This document shows positions 10,278 through 20,220 of a DNA stretch of 64,000 nucleotides, one piece after another. Location: positions 48,378,276-48,442,275 of the forward strand of contig NC_087069.1 in the NCBI RefSeq assembly GCF_963678635.1. The letters run 5' to 3'. The stretch is from Symsagittifera roscoffensis. Taxonomy: Eukaryota > Xenacoelomorpha > Acoela > Convolutidae. A program made the translations under genes and the position numbers. Numbering within the stretch: position 1 is the first letter of the stretch; each line of letters starts with the position of its first letter. Under the pieces are notes generated by a model. It saw nothing but the letters and a program-made list of their open reading frames with translations, did not search any database and was not told the origin of the DNA.

Positions 10278-10283
10278 AATATG
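10278..10283. repeat. 6-bp target site duplication, left
   Basis: AATATG immediately before the left AGTAGT terminus. It is identical to the 6 bp after the right terminus, which is the duplication length expected for Maverick integrase. Confidence 0.9.
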
Positions 10284-10815
10284 AGTAGTATTTGTTGGAT
10301 TCAAATTGTCCGGTAGGGTCGGGAACCCCATGTATTAACATAGGCAAAAGAGTATCTGGTCCTCACCCTATGTATTAACATAAAGAAAAGTTTGCCCAGT
10401 GTATTAAGATAGGGAATGGGTTTCCCAATGTATCAGGAAACCAGGTTTCAGATGGTAAGTTTTTTTCGGTGCTAGATTTTCCCATGCATAATGATAGTGT
10501 ATTATTTTCCCTATGTATAAAGATTCAGTGTAGGGAAATAAGAACTCATTAAGATAGGGAATAGGCTCCCAATGTAATAAGATAGGGAGTAGTAAGGTTT
10601 GAGTGTATTGGTGAGAGAAATAAAAACGACATTTTTTAAAATTTTGGTTGGAAAATACTATTTTTTTTGCAACATTTTAGCGCGCGTTAACTAATGGGTA
10701 AATATTATTGGTGTATTACGTATGAATTGATTTTCCAATGTTTTAAGATTGGTCATAGGTTTCAAAGTTTCAGATGGTAAGATGGTATGTTTCAAAAAAA
10801 TTCTGGATTTTGCCG
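10284..10815 (+). repeat. Left terminal inverted repeat of Maverick A
   Basis: It pairs with the reverse complement of 24840-25365. Both arms start AGTAGTAT and share ordered blocks such as TGTATTAACATAGG, CAGGTTTCAGATGGTAAG, CTATGTATAA and GGTGTATTACGT, separated by small indels. The motif TGTATTAA(G/C)ATA recurs several times within the repeat. The arms are clearly homologous but well diverged (an impression of about three quarters identical, not computed). The inner boundary is approximate. Confidence 0.85.
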
Positions 10816-12070
10816 ATATTTGATATTCTTAGCTAACTTTTAAGATTTGTGATTTGTAAGGTCTATCTTTTCCTACAAAACCTCTGACCTTCCAGATGAT
10901 AATTTTTAGAAAAATTTATGAAAGCTTTTAAAGTTGAATTGCAAATATTTTTTTATTTTGAAAAAAAAAACTTTTTTAACTTGAAAAATCGAGAAAAAAA
11001 ATATGAAAGGTAAGTTTCAGATAGTAAGTTTTGGCAAACTTAAGTTTCGATTTAGCGCATGGGATTGTTAAGTAATATATCACAAAATAATTTTTTCCCA
11101 AATAAATCTACTAAAAACTTACTTCATCTTATTTATAATCACTCAAGTTATCTGGGGAAAATTGAATATTTTTGACAGGTAAACTCTTCCTATCCACGGG
11201 ATATGAGGGGAAATTTGACAGCTCCTCACGGTTATATCCCAATGGAAACTTTTTCCCCTGGTTATCTGGAGAAACGATGACAGCTCCATCATACTTATTA
11301 CTTTTATTTTTTTTAACATAATTATTACACAATCATATGACAAATGCATTTTAGCCTTTCCCCACCGAGTTAAGGAAGCGTGAATTACTTTGTTGAGAGA
11401 TTAAATTTTTAAAATTCCATAAGAAAAATGGATCAAATCCAATCAAAATTGCATGGATTTTTCATTGGAGCTAAGTTATAACTATGAAAAAAAATTAAGT
11501 TTTTTAAGCTTGACGTTTTTAAGCAGTTCTCATTTTTACCTCACCATATTTATATATTCTGTTATAAATGTAGCAACAATTAATTTCAGTTCACTCTGTA
11601 AATCACTTTGTATTTATTCATTTAAGAGATCATTAATATTTCTGGAATTTCCAAAAGAATTATAATCCAAATTTGTCAATTGCTCTTCCCCCTGTAAAAA
11701 TTTACACTGAGAAAGATGTTTTATCATATCGCTTTCTATGTCTGATATTTTTGTATGATATTTTTTCTATCTTTCTCAGTGTAAACTTTTAAAAAGATTT
11801 TACAATTTACTAGAAGTTGGTTCCATTTTTGTAAGCTTGTCTTTTCTATCGTTAATTCTTTCAATTGGAGGACTACAACATTCATATTCCATCATCATTC
11901 TCAGTCTATTTCAATGAAAGTTTAGTTAATTTTTGTAAAAATTATCAGCAATTTAAAGACTTAAATTATATAAATAATTAACAAAATCACTGCCTCGTAT
12001 AGTAAGATTACTGCTAAAATTTACTCTTAGAAAAAAATGCACTTTTACATAAAATTACTGATAAAATTGA
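10816..12070. other. Subterminal non-coding region of Maverick A
   Basis: Lies between the left terminal repeat and the protease end. It is AT-rich with short open frames only (for example 11129-11332, 11453-11665) that have no support. It contains repeated GTTATCTGG(G/A)GAAA and GACAGCTCC motifs at 11145-11285 and the fold-back at 11701-11785. Confidence 0.5.
11701..11785. repeat. Fold-back: 17-bp perfect inverted repeat
   Basis: TTTACACTGAGAAAGAT at 11701-11717 is the exact reverse complement of 11769-11785, with a 51-bp AT-rich spacer and further imperfect pairing beyond the arms. It could be a small fold-back insertion or a hairpin with a role near the element end. No target duplication was identified. 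Confidence 0.7.
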
Positions 12071-12071
12071 A

Positions 12072-12440
12072 AACATGCACATCATGAATTTCATTCAAAT
12101 TTCTCTAGTAGAATTTAAAAAGAAGAAATGTTGAATAAATTCCGTAAAACCCGCACTTATTATCAGTTTTTTGTAGCTTTCGAGGAGCCATTCGTAGAGT
12201 TTTTTATTAGAGGAGAGTAAATTGATCTTTTTCTAGCCAAAAAATCAGCAAAGTAGTGAGTCTTATCCATTCGAGCAATCAGGATCCAGTGTTCCCTAAA
12301 ACAATGCTTGGGGCTGAGTTAATAATTGCAAAAGAGTATTTTGTTTGTTGAGGTACTTTATCAGACGGGTAAGATCCCATTACTTCAACTTGAGCTCTGC
12401 AATACTTTCGATAAATTGCAAAAGAAAAAAATTATCAATT
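12072..12440 (-). pseudogene. Adenovirus-type cysteine protease, Maverick A
   Basis: Homologous to the copies at 58285-57917 and 61711-61340. The start codon has become ATT (about 12435). The His block (GEHWIM in the others) is garbled by frameshift, and the Cys block is retained as KCGFYG. In Mavericks this protease is expected to cut capsid precursors during particle maturation. This copy is dead. Confidence 0.6.
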
Positions 12441-12469
12441 TTTGCAATTGTAAGCTGATTTATATCTAA

Positions 12470-12775
12470 AAACAAAGAAATTGTTAGTTTGATAGTTCAT
12501 TTTAGAACAAAAAATATTAATAACCTACACGCTTTTAGGTATTGAATCAACAAAGTCCCCCACACACAAGCTTTATGTAGTGGGCAAAGGTTATTGAACG
12601 CTGTTTTACAGTCTAGATTGACAAAATGCCTGGGGTTTTCAATTAAAAAGCATTCATTCTATTTTTTGTCGGAAGTTTAGCTCTGAAGGAAAACAAAAGT
12701 GATAGTACAGAGCAATAACGATGGACACTCCCAAAAAATATGCATTATTTTATAGGACCCTGAAATTTTTTAACG
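12470..12775 (-). pseudogene. Small membrane protein, Maverick A
   Basis: Corresponds to the gene at 58637-58278. The block NECFLIENP, a VNLDCK segment and WGTLLIQYLKA can be followed on the minus strand, and the hydrophobic N-terminus is degraded. It is located between major capsid and protease, as in copies D and E. Confidence 0.5.
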
Positions 12776-13977
12776 ACTGTTCCGAATTTGTCAATTTGAA
12801 TGTTTGATAGTCTTAACCCAAGTTTATCATTTCAGTTACTTGCTTCATGGAAAATTGGAAAAACATTTATGTTCTCAAGCTTTCTCGACTAAGTTCTGGA
12901 TAATGCAACTGTTCTGCTGCATTCTTTAGTGAAGTCACATCAAAAACTACAAAAACTACAGGAAAAGCTAGAAAAACTTAGTTAAAATTCATTGCTTTCC
13001 TTGTTGTAACATAGGGGCGACAAGGACAAGTTGTCTTTAATGAAATAATTGCTCCCATTCCAAATAATTCTAAGCTCGCTCAAATGAAATGGTTGACAGT
13101 TGAAAGATCTTTCATGAGAATATCCCGCAACACCTTAATTTGTAATCAATGCAACAGCTAGTCCTTTAATTGGGGCATTTTTGAAAACATTTTCCTGAGT
13201 AAACTGATTTCGACGAAATGGAATGATAAAGGTTCTTGTTATATTTCCATGTAAACAGCAAACAATCAACAACTTTCAGGCTAAAACTCGGATTATCAGA
13301 CAGCATGTAAAATTTAGGTGTAGCTCGAGTTAGTTTAATTCGAACTTTGGTTTTTGGTGATAACAGTTTTCCACAAGTAAACAAATCAATGGCAAGCCCG
13401 CCATAAAGTGAAAAAGTTATCCCTGATCATAAGGATTTTGCTCCATCAGCGAACGGATACATATCAAAAGCATCCGGAAACTCTTCAAAACTATATCTGT
13501 GGCAAGCAAGTATTCCTTTTTTTCTCACTGCCGACGAGTTGAATTTATTCGATATTTGTGCTTTATGAGGATTTAATCCATTGGCGCTGTAAACCATTGT
13601 ATTATTAAAATACACTTCACAATTGGAGAATAGAGTAGGTAGTAGACTGTTTACATAAGTTAAGTAGGTTTGTGGTTTCTCATCTGAGTCATCCTCCGAT
13701 TTTGCTTTTTATTCTGCTTTTTCTTTTTTGAAAGCATCAAACAATCTTCCTTTGAATAAAAGAAGCTTTAAACTGATGTGGGTATCACGCATATTCAAAT
13801 AAAGATAACGGTTCGTCTCAAATTCGAACTCAATGCTGCTTTCATCTAGAGAAAAACTGGAAACGCCTTCTTTTGTGTAAGATGGAATAATTATTTCCAA
13901 AACGCGAATTTTTTCGAAAATCTTCAAAAAGGAATTTGTAAAAGCTCCGTACCGAAAATGACTACTTTGATTTTCAT
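12776..13977 (-). pseudogene. Major capsid protein, Maverick A
   Basis: Starts at ATG 13977, which overlaps the TGA of the preceding basic-protein gene (ATGA). Blocks match copies D and E: SLDESSIEFEFETNRYL and MRDTHISLKL (about 13850-13770), MVYSANGLNPHKAQIS (13597-13550), FKLTRA/YMLSDNPSF-like (13340-13280), then a badly shifted C-terminal half. It belongs to the Maverick double jelly-roll major capsid family, known in databases as F54H12.2-like proteins. It is heavily frameshifted. Confidence 0.7.
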
Positions 13978-14208
13978 TTTATCTTGTCAATTTTTTTTCC
14001 GACCACTGAAAACTTCTCAAATCTCTGGAGCAGCTTTTTCAAACAAATCTGTTCCGATTCTTTTTGCAGCTGGGACTATGTAATTTTTAATAAAGGGAAA
14101 AGTAATTCTCCCCAGAGTTTGTTTAAGAGCACCAAAATTTTTTTTTCATTCCACGCTGTCTTGCATGTCCACGAAAAATAAGAAACTTAGCTGAACTCGA
14201 GCAACCAT
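13974..14208 (-). pseudogene. Basic core-like protein, Maverick A (shortened)
   Basis: ATG at 14208 and FRGHARQRG as in the other copies. The central part aligns with 60244-59873, but about 130 bp including most of the RS-rich basic tail is missing. It lies between penton and major capsid genes. Confidence 0.55.
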
Positions 14209-14224
14209 TTCATATGAAGTATAA

Positions 14225-15052
14225 ATCAAAAACAATTGTCAGAAATCTTGCGAAAAAAGTGTAAAACTCGTGTAACTCCTACGGAAACAAAATGAATTTT
14301 TTCACCTGTAGTTTCACTTAGTTCTGTTTTTATGCTATGGAAAGAGTTTTTTAAAAACTTTTTAAATTGTAAAATGGTAAAGGATTGATAATTCATGTAC
14401 TGTCCTCTAGATATTATGTCTCCGTTTTTTACTTTAGAAATGAAAGGAGTACAACGGAGTAAAGGAGTTTATGTATCGCCTACTATATTATATTTTAAAA
14501 AATTACTATAAATCATTAGGAAATGTACTTTTATAATGTCGTAAGAATACTGAGGATAATGTGGACCTTTTCTTTTCATTATAACTCCTGTCTGATTTTC
14601 TTCTAACTCACAACCAAAATGTGATTCAATTCAGCACTTTGAATTATAAACACTGATTGATCCTCAGGTAATTAAATCGCTATTTTTTGAATTATCTTAT
14701 CTATTGATACATAAATTCCCTTATATTCATATTTTTGTGCACCTTTACAATTTCGAACTTTGCAATTCATGGCTACAAATATATCAACAAAACTTGGATA
14801 CAATCATGGTTCAAAATGCACCGGTTGAACCTTTCTTTTTTCCTCAGAGCTTTCTTGCCCATCTATGAAAAGAACGTTCCATCAGTAACTTTTTGGTACA
14901 ATGAAGGATACCGTCTTTCTGAAATAGCAACCTCTCATTCTCCTTTAAGATGTATTTTTGCCGGTAGAAACTTGTAAAAGTACTAAGACTATTATTCGGA
15001 TAACAATTAAAAGAAGCATTAGAAACTAGCCCCAATAGTAAAAAAATGTAAA
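14225..15052 (-). pseudogene. Penton-like capsid protein, Maverick A
   Basis: Same blocks as copies B and D (VSNASFNCYPN near 15000; IHFVSVG-type C-terminal block near 14290). The start ATG present in B (1021) and D (61096) is destroyed here. Multiple frameshifts. Confidence 0.65.
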
Positions 15053-15096
15053 AGACAACTGATCCATAGAATTCTAATTTCAAAAATGGCTTACCT

Positions 15097-16373
15097 TCAA
15101 TCTGAACATTTTTCAAGCTTTTTTTCATAAACTTTTCCCAGAGTTTCTTCTTTTTGAGATCTTTGATGATGTATATAGATTTTTTTTTGTAGATATTGCC
15201 GAATTTTCAAAATTCACCTGTAAACTCTGGCTTGTATCTTTTTCCTAACGGAATAATATAATGAAATGATCGCCCTATCTCCAATTTTAAATTTTGGTTT
15301 TTGTGAATTTCATGAATGATTTGTTGTACAAAAAAAATCCTTATTTTTGACATCTCTCGGAGATTTTCCAAAAGAATGATTTGTGGGACTGTTCAAATTA
15401 GAAACAAATTGCTGCAATTTGGGGACAAATTTGTGACTATTATCTTCAATGTGACGATATATTATATCTTTCAAAGACTGAATTGCCTTCTCTGCATTTG
15501 CAGCTTTTGTTTCACTCACTGTTGAGTAAACTTCAATGTCCTCTCCTTGTAAAATGTTTTTAAAATTCACCCATATTCTGTTCCTTTATCAACCCAAAGT
15601 TTTTCAGAATTGTTTTTTTTCGAGAAATCATTTTTTTCAAGCTTGTAAAGTGTCTTTGTTTTCATTATTTGAATTCTGACAAATCTGTTTGAATTCTGTT
15701 TGAATTCTGACAATTCTGAAAAATTATCTACAGCAACTAATAAATACTTGACTCCATTGTTTTTTTACTTGATAACTTGTCTAAAAAAGCCAAATCCTTA
15801 CACCAGATTTTATTGAATAATTTAGAAAAAACTTATAGTGTTCGGAAATGCCTGATTACTGGACCAAGTTTTGTAAACAATGTCTTGATTCTACTTTCTT
15901 TTTTGATGAACCACTCGCTTTACTCAAGTTTCGCACAGAACCGTACGCAGCTCTACCCCTAGAACACAATCTATTCAGACTTACCTTACCAAATTTTGAA
16001 ACGGATCCAAGTTCCTCTGTCTTTCGCTTGGCATTCTTGTTGATAACAAGTTTAGGTGGAGTTTGAGTTGCTTCCAAAATGGTAAAGTAAATATCAGGAA
16101 AGTCGGTATTTTTTCGCTTTAGTGCAAACACAAAGTCGACAATAGATTCTTTTGTATCTTGAATTTCCAGGAAGATATTGCCTGAGGGCTTAGTACAATT
16201 CTATGAAAATTCAAAACTAAATCGATAAGGTGCTTATTGTTACTCGTTTTCAACCTCGCATTTACAGCACTGTAAACAGAATCAAAATTTTTTGGTACGA
16301 TCTCCTTTTTTCTTGTATTTGTTCCAGTTTTTGTTTTCTTGGAAGTGTACTTTGTGAATGATAAACTGAGCAC
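15097..16373 (-). pseudogene. Retroviral-like integrase, Maverick A
   Basis: N-terminal segment KTSNNKHLIDLVLNFHRIVL (about 16240-16185), then FALKRKNTDFPDIYFTILEA and the SRGRAAYGSVRNLSKASG signature (to about 15900), the catalytic core with DLAFLDKL (about 15790), and a 86-codon open stretch 15570-15310 with EVYSTVSETKAANAEKAIQ and SFGKSPRDVKN, which is the end of the core. The tail is readable to the stop at 15097. It catalyses Maverick integration. The target duplication of this very element is the expected product of this enzyme class. Broken by frameshifts and the GAATTC repeat at about 15667-15720. Confidence 0.8.
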
Positions 16374-16402
16374 GGAACTAAATCAAACTGTTCCATGCTA
16401 TG

Positions 16403-17125
16403 TCAATTGTTTAATGACAAAAGGGTGATGATAGATATCAGTTGTAACCCTTTAGTTGAACTTAAAATAATTCTTCTTTTGTTTAGAGGAGTTCTTTTTT
16501 GTGTTAACTCTGAATTTTTTTTCGATTTGTTACTAAGTCCTCTTTCCGAAAATCTTGAAGCTCTCCTCTTAATAGGTTTACTAAAGATTCGCTCAGAAAC
16601 TGAATAAAGTCTTTTGGACAAATGTGAATGAATTGTTTTCGAAGACTTGGGGAAAAAAATTGGAAACATTGGGAGAACAGAGAAGCATTTTTTATTCGTC
16701 GTCTAAAAACTTTGCCTGTATTCCAGCAGGTAAATAAAATTATGTTGCAACTGAGCCACTATTAGAGCAATACCTAAATGAATCAACTGTTTTTGGGATT
16801 AAATCAATAAGTAAATGACCATAAGGAAATGATGTTGCATCTTGATACCCCCCTTTTAATTCAGATCCTAGATCTAGTTGTTGACTTAATGTGTTGATTA
16901 GTAAGAGATCCCTCGGCGACTTGATCAAAACTTTGTGTGTATCTTGTAACTCTACATCTCTTCCCAATTTGCTTTGATAAAGTAAATAGTGTTTGATGTA
17001 TATTGTATTCAGACCACTGTACCTACCAGCAGTGTCTACCATCAGTGGCAAATACTACAAGCTGTTTGGAGTTTGAAATTTCTTCTAAATTTTTGTCCCA
17101 GTCCAAAACAAAACGGTACAAATTT
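16403..17125 (-). pseudogene. Packaging ATPase C-terminal half, Maverick A
   Basis: The open stretch 17051-16740 holds GLNTIYIKHYLLYQSKLGRD, a KSPRDLL block, DATSFPYGHLLIDL and YCSNSGSVA. The second stretch 16669-16403 is the basic tail (FPKSSKTIHSHLSKRL, KRTPLNKRR). The Walker A loop is absent; the gene is fused by deletion to a fragment of the upstream unknown gene, exactly as in copy B. Confidence 0.78.
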
Positions 17126-17610
17126 TTTTTTTTCTTACTGTGTTTGATGAAAAACCTCGCTTTTTAATCTCATAAATTCTTTGAATTTCTTTCAAATTTT
17201 GTATGTTCATTTTCTACAGTGCATTCGTCAATAATGATGCAAGATTTCAGTCTTTACATAACCTAGTATTGAAGAAAGTATGTCGAGTAATATATCATAT
17301 TCATCTCTTTGTAGTTGTCAAGATTGGTTATTTTTACAACATTACAATATTCTATAAGTTCTATTGTTTTGGTATCGGATCTGTATCCTATGTGAATTTT
17401 TCTTCTACCATTACGCAAAGTCCACTCGAAACGAGATGTTTGTGGGTAATTTTTGCAATTCTATAATTGTTAGTGAAACTTTTTGGGGTTTTTTTTGCAG
17501 AACAATATGATGAAGAAGTCCCAATTTATTGTGAAGTTTTAAAAGTAATTTTCTTGAAAAACCAATTTTCCAACTCATACTTTTCAACACCAATACTAAA
17601 TGAAAAATGA
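17126..17610 (-). pseudogene. N-terminal remnant of conserved unknown gene, Maverick A
   Basis: Equivalent of 3120-3560 and of 8480-8960 in copy C. Fragmentary frames only. Confidence 0.45.
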
Positions 17611-17756
17611 TTCGGAGGATAAATGGTTAAATTACAAGACAAAAAAGTTAAATAACACATAAATCATATGCTGACTGAACAATCGAAGTTTTTTTAAAGA
17701 ACAGAATTTTACCGTTAAGAATGAGTTTTTCTTTCGAATGAATTTCAAATTTTTTT

Positions 17757-17990
17757 AACAAGTTGCAAAAATATTTTTAATTTTTTTTTACAAAATGTGA
17801 AAATTGTTTCGTTTTTTTTTGACAAGATAAGAAAATTAATTCTTTTTTTTGACAAAATGCGAAAAGTGTTTCAATTTTTTTGACAATATGTGAAAAAGGC
17901 TTCTTTTTTTTTCCTAAAACTTGCAAAAATTGGAAAGATGGTACGTTTTTCGTCGAAGTGCAAAAATGTTTGAGTTGTTTTGACAAGCGG
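17757..17990. repeat. Degenerate tandem repeat, about 32-bp unit (copy A spacer)
   Basis: Units on TTTTTTGACAA(A/G)ATG then GAAAA, as at 3760-3985, with small length differences between the two copies. Confidence 0.75.
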
Positions 17991-18252
17991 CAAAATCCAT
18001 CAAGTGTTTTACACTTGTCTACAAACTTTCTAGCGTTTTCCATTATATGTCTGCGAAAACTAATCAAGTTTTTTAACATGTATGCGAGAGTTAGGTTAAT
18101 TTAGGTTGAATTCGGAACGCTAAATTAGGTTATGTTCTAATTGTTTTTCAATTATTTACCTTGAAATTCTCATCTATTCTCATAATTAAACTGAAGTTCA
18201 ATCACAAATATCGATGTTAATACCAAACAACAAGTACTAACAAGAGAAAAAA

Positions 18253-18741
18253 TTAATCAAAGAGTTGTCGAGCAGCAGAAGAGTTGTAGAGGTTCTCTTT
18301 AGAACACAGAGCTAGACGAGGTTCGATCGCTGATTTTTGTTGTGGAGGTGTGTTTTGAGGCGTCATTGTTTCTGGGAAACCCCGATCTTCATCTATTGTG
18401 ATGGGGTTTTCGGCTGATCCAGCTTCCTTCCAACGAAAGGGGAAGTCGTGGACTGGATCGGCCACATAACTTGAGTTAGGAATCTCGAGGTAGTTCAACC
18501 CAAATGCTCAGTCTTTTCCTCCATCATTTGCATTTCTCCAAGTTGGTTCTCTGTAGGGGGTACTTGCGTGATGTTCGTTGAAATCCCTGCGCATCACCTC
18601 CACCATGTGCCAGACCTGGATTGGGACTCCATTTGTACCAAAAAAAACTCCAGAGACTGTTTCTCGCACTTGAGTTTGTAGTAGATCAGGCAAAAGTTCT
18701 AACGAGAACATGAGGTTATTGTTTTGCAATGGGAAGATCAT
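18253..18741 (-). pseudogene. Conserved Maverick gene of unknown function (copy A)
   Basis: N-terminal part from ATG 18741 (MIFPLQNNNLMFSLELLPDL) and C-terminal part 18498-18253 with NYLEIPNSSYVADPVHDFPF and an acidic, proline-rich tail. The two parts are nominally in one frame separated by TGA, but comparison with copy F shows that the middle (about 18565-18500) is read in a shifted frame, so two compensating indels are likely. Function unknown. Head-to-head with polymerase B. Confidence 0.6.
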
Positions 18742-18940
18742 TTTGAGTAATAAGTTGACTAAAAGATAGAGAGTAAAAACAAGAACGATTCAGAGCTGAG
18801 AGAGCGGGTAATTGACGGTTTATAAGGTGAAATTAAGGTTTTTAGAGCTGAGAGAGAGAGGGTAGTTGACGGTAGTTTCTTTGAAAAAAACTGATTATTA
18901 GTTAGGAGCGACGCGGACCTTCAACTCGAAGGTGTGGGTT

Positions 18941-19055
18941 CGACCAATCAGAATTGATTTTCCTTATTTGGATTGTACTTGTGTCCAATTAGCTTTCAGC
19001 TTTCTTTTTTGGAATTCTAGTTGAAAAAATGTTTTAAGGTCGTGCCCAATCAGAA
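18941..19055. promoter_or_regulatory. CCAAT-box cluster (copy A)
   Basis: GACCAATCAG (18941), TCCAATTAG (about 18983) and CCCAATCAG (about 19043), conserved with copy B. About 200-300 bp upstream of the minus-strand start at 18741. Confidence 0.4.
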
Positions 19056-19130
19056 ACAAAAACCTATTTTAGGTACTTTTTACACATTGTCGTTTCCAGT
19101 CACAATTTTTTCTTGTTTTAATGGTCAGAT

Positions 19131-19604
19131 CTAATTAGAGGACCTTTTTAAGGACCTGAATCTTCCAAAGGAAAAAAAATTGTACACAAAAGCAATCGCA
19201 GAAATAAATGACCAAAAGTTCTTTGCTGTAAAAAAGAGAAAAATTGCCAATATAGGTAAGAAACAAAAGAAAATTAGAACAAGTAGCATTTCCAAAATTT
19301 CTTTCCTTGAGTTAACTGAATTTTTTGTGGGAAACTGCAGAAATTGAAACAATGAGGAATTGCAGATTTTTGAGTAGACACTCAAGCTTTTTGATTTTGA
19401 TGTTATTTGAGAGGACAACTCAAAGTTGTTGAGTTTTTCAAAACAAATCTCTAGAAATCTGATTCCAAACCTGATCCAGCAGGATTTTGAGCTTCGAAAA
19501 TCTTTAAGAAAATGACGGTATAGAGAACTTTTCTGGGGAGTTTCTACAAAATGGGAATCGGGCAAGGAATAAAAGGAGTTTTTTATTAATTTCAAATTTT
19601 CCAA
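19131..19604 (-). CDS. Putative small membrane protein (157 aa), Maverick A
   Basis: An uninterrupted ATG-started frame. Residues 1-100 are polar with many serines. Residues about 105-145 are strongly hydrophobic (EMLLVLIFFCFLPILAIFLF and SFISAIAFVYNFFSF), predicting one or two transmembrane segments near the C-terminus, and the end is basic. The equivalent in copy B is frameshifted. It lies on the minus strand between polymerase B and the conserved unknown gene. No family recognised; it could be a chance frame, although conservation of the hydrophobic part argues mildly for a gene. Confidence 0.4.
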   Translation of the reverse strand: MENLKLIKNSFYSLPDSHFVETPQKSSLYRHFLKDFRSSKSCWIRFGIRFLEICFEKLNNFELSSQITSKSKSLSVYSKICNSSLFQFLQFPTKNSVNSRKEILEMLLVLIFFCFLPILAIFLFFTAKNFWSFISAIAFVYNFFSFGRFRSLKRSSN

Positions 19605-19939
19605 AAAAAGTTTCTTGATTCTTTCCTTGTGATGCGTAATTCAGCCGTAAGTTTCAAGCTTTGATACTCAATGCTTGGTTTATAAATGAACTCTTTGATT
19701 GAGTAAAATTCTCTAAAGAGACATTTCTTTGCCGGAAATCTCCATTTTGTACAACAGAAAAATAATCAAAAAACTATAAAACAAGTAAGAGTCAACATCT
19801 ATCTCATCAAAAAAAATCAATTGGAATTTTCACTCTTTGCTACTAAAGTAATTCGAGGAAATTCCATTGTTTGTTGATAGAAATATTTCAAATAATGATT
19901 AAAATTTCCAGAAAAAGATAAACAGTTCACTTTTAGAAA

Positions 19940-20220
19940 ATGCTGGATTCTGATTGGTTGTTTTCCAATAAACGGTGTTTCAAAAAGAATACTCAATTCT
20001 GATTGGGTTATTTTCTATAAGCAATAGTTTTTAAAACTCCTTCCATTGTGATTTTCTAGATTTTGTAACAAATTGAAATTATTTTCAGTAGTTTTGAACC
20101 ATTCCAAGTAAGTATAAATAATCTAATAATTTTTGGGACTTTTTTAATCTCCCAATTTTGTAGGTGCCATGTACTCTTATTTAATTCTGCTACAAGCTAA
20201 ATCTCTCACTTTTTTTCAGT
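19940..20220. promoter_or_regulatory. Putative polymerase B promoter region, Maverick A
   Basis: Two ATTGG (reverse CCAAT) boxes, TCTGATTGGTTG (about 19949) and TCTGATTGGGTT (about 20009), each followed by a short motif ending in AAGCAA or similar, then TATAAATA at 20113-20120, about 100 bp before the coding start. The same layout recurs at 26925-27216 in diverged copy F, which supports a real promoter. Confidence 0.45.

Larger units (their letters stand above)
5714..10283 (-). mobile_element. Older Maverick, left half (copy C)
   Basis: Begins after the gap in integrase sequence, continues through the packaging ATPase (6.1-7.3 kb) and a conserved unknown gene (7.9-9.0 kb), and ends where Maverick A is inserted. 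It is clearly diverged from A and B. Gene order and strand match A. The missing continuation (spacer repeat, conserved unknown gene, polymerase) is found immediately right of Maverick A at 25366 onward, so C and F are best read as one element split by the insertion. Confidence 0.75.
14031..19515. repeat. Second copy of the 5.5-kb duplicated Maverick segment
   Basis: Aligns along its length with 1-5513, with an offset drifting between about 14000 and 14030. Shared details include the ATPase deletion joint, the spacer repeat and the CCAAT cluster. The two are far closer to each other than either is to copy C. Confidence 0.9.
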
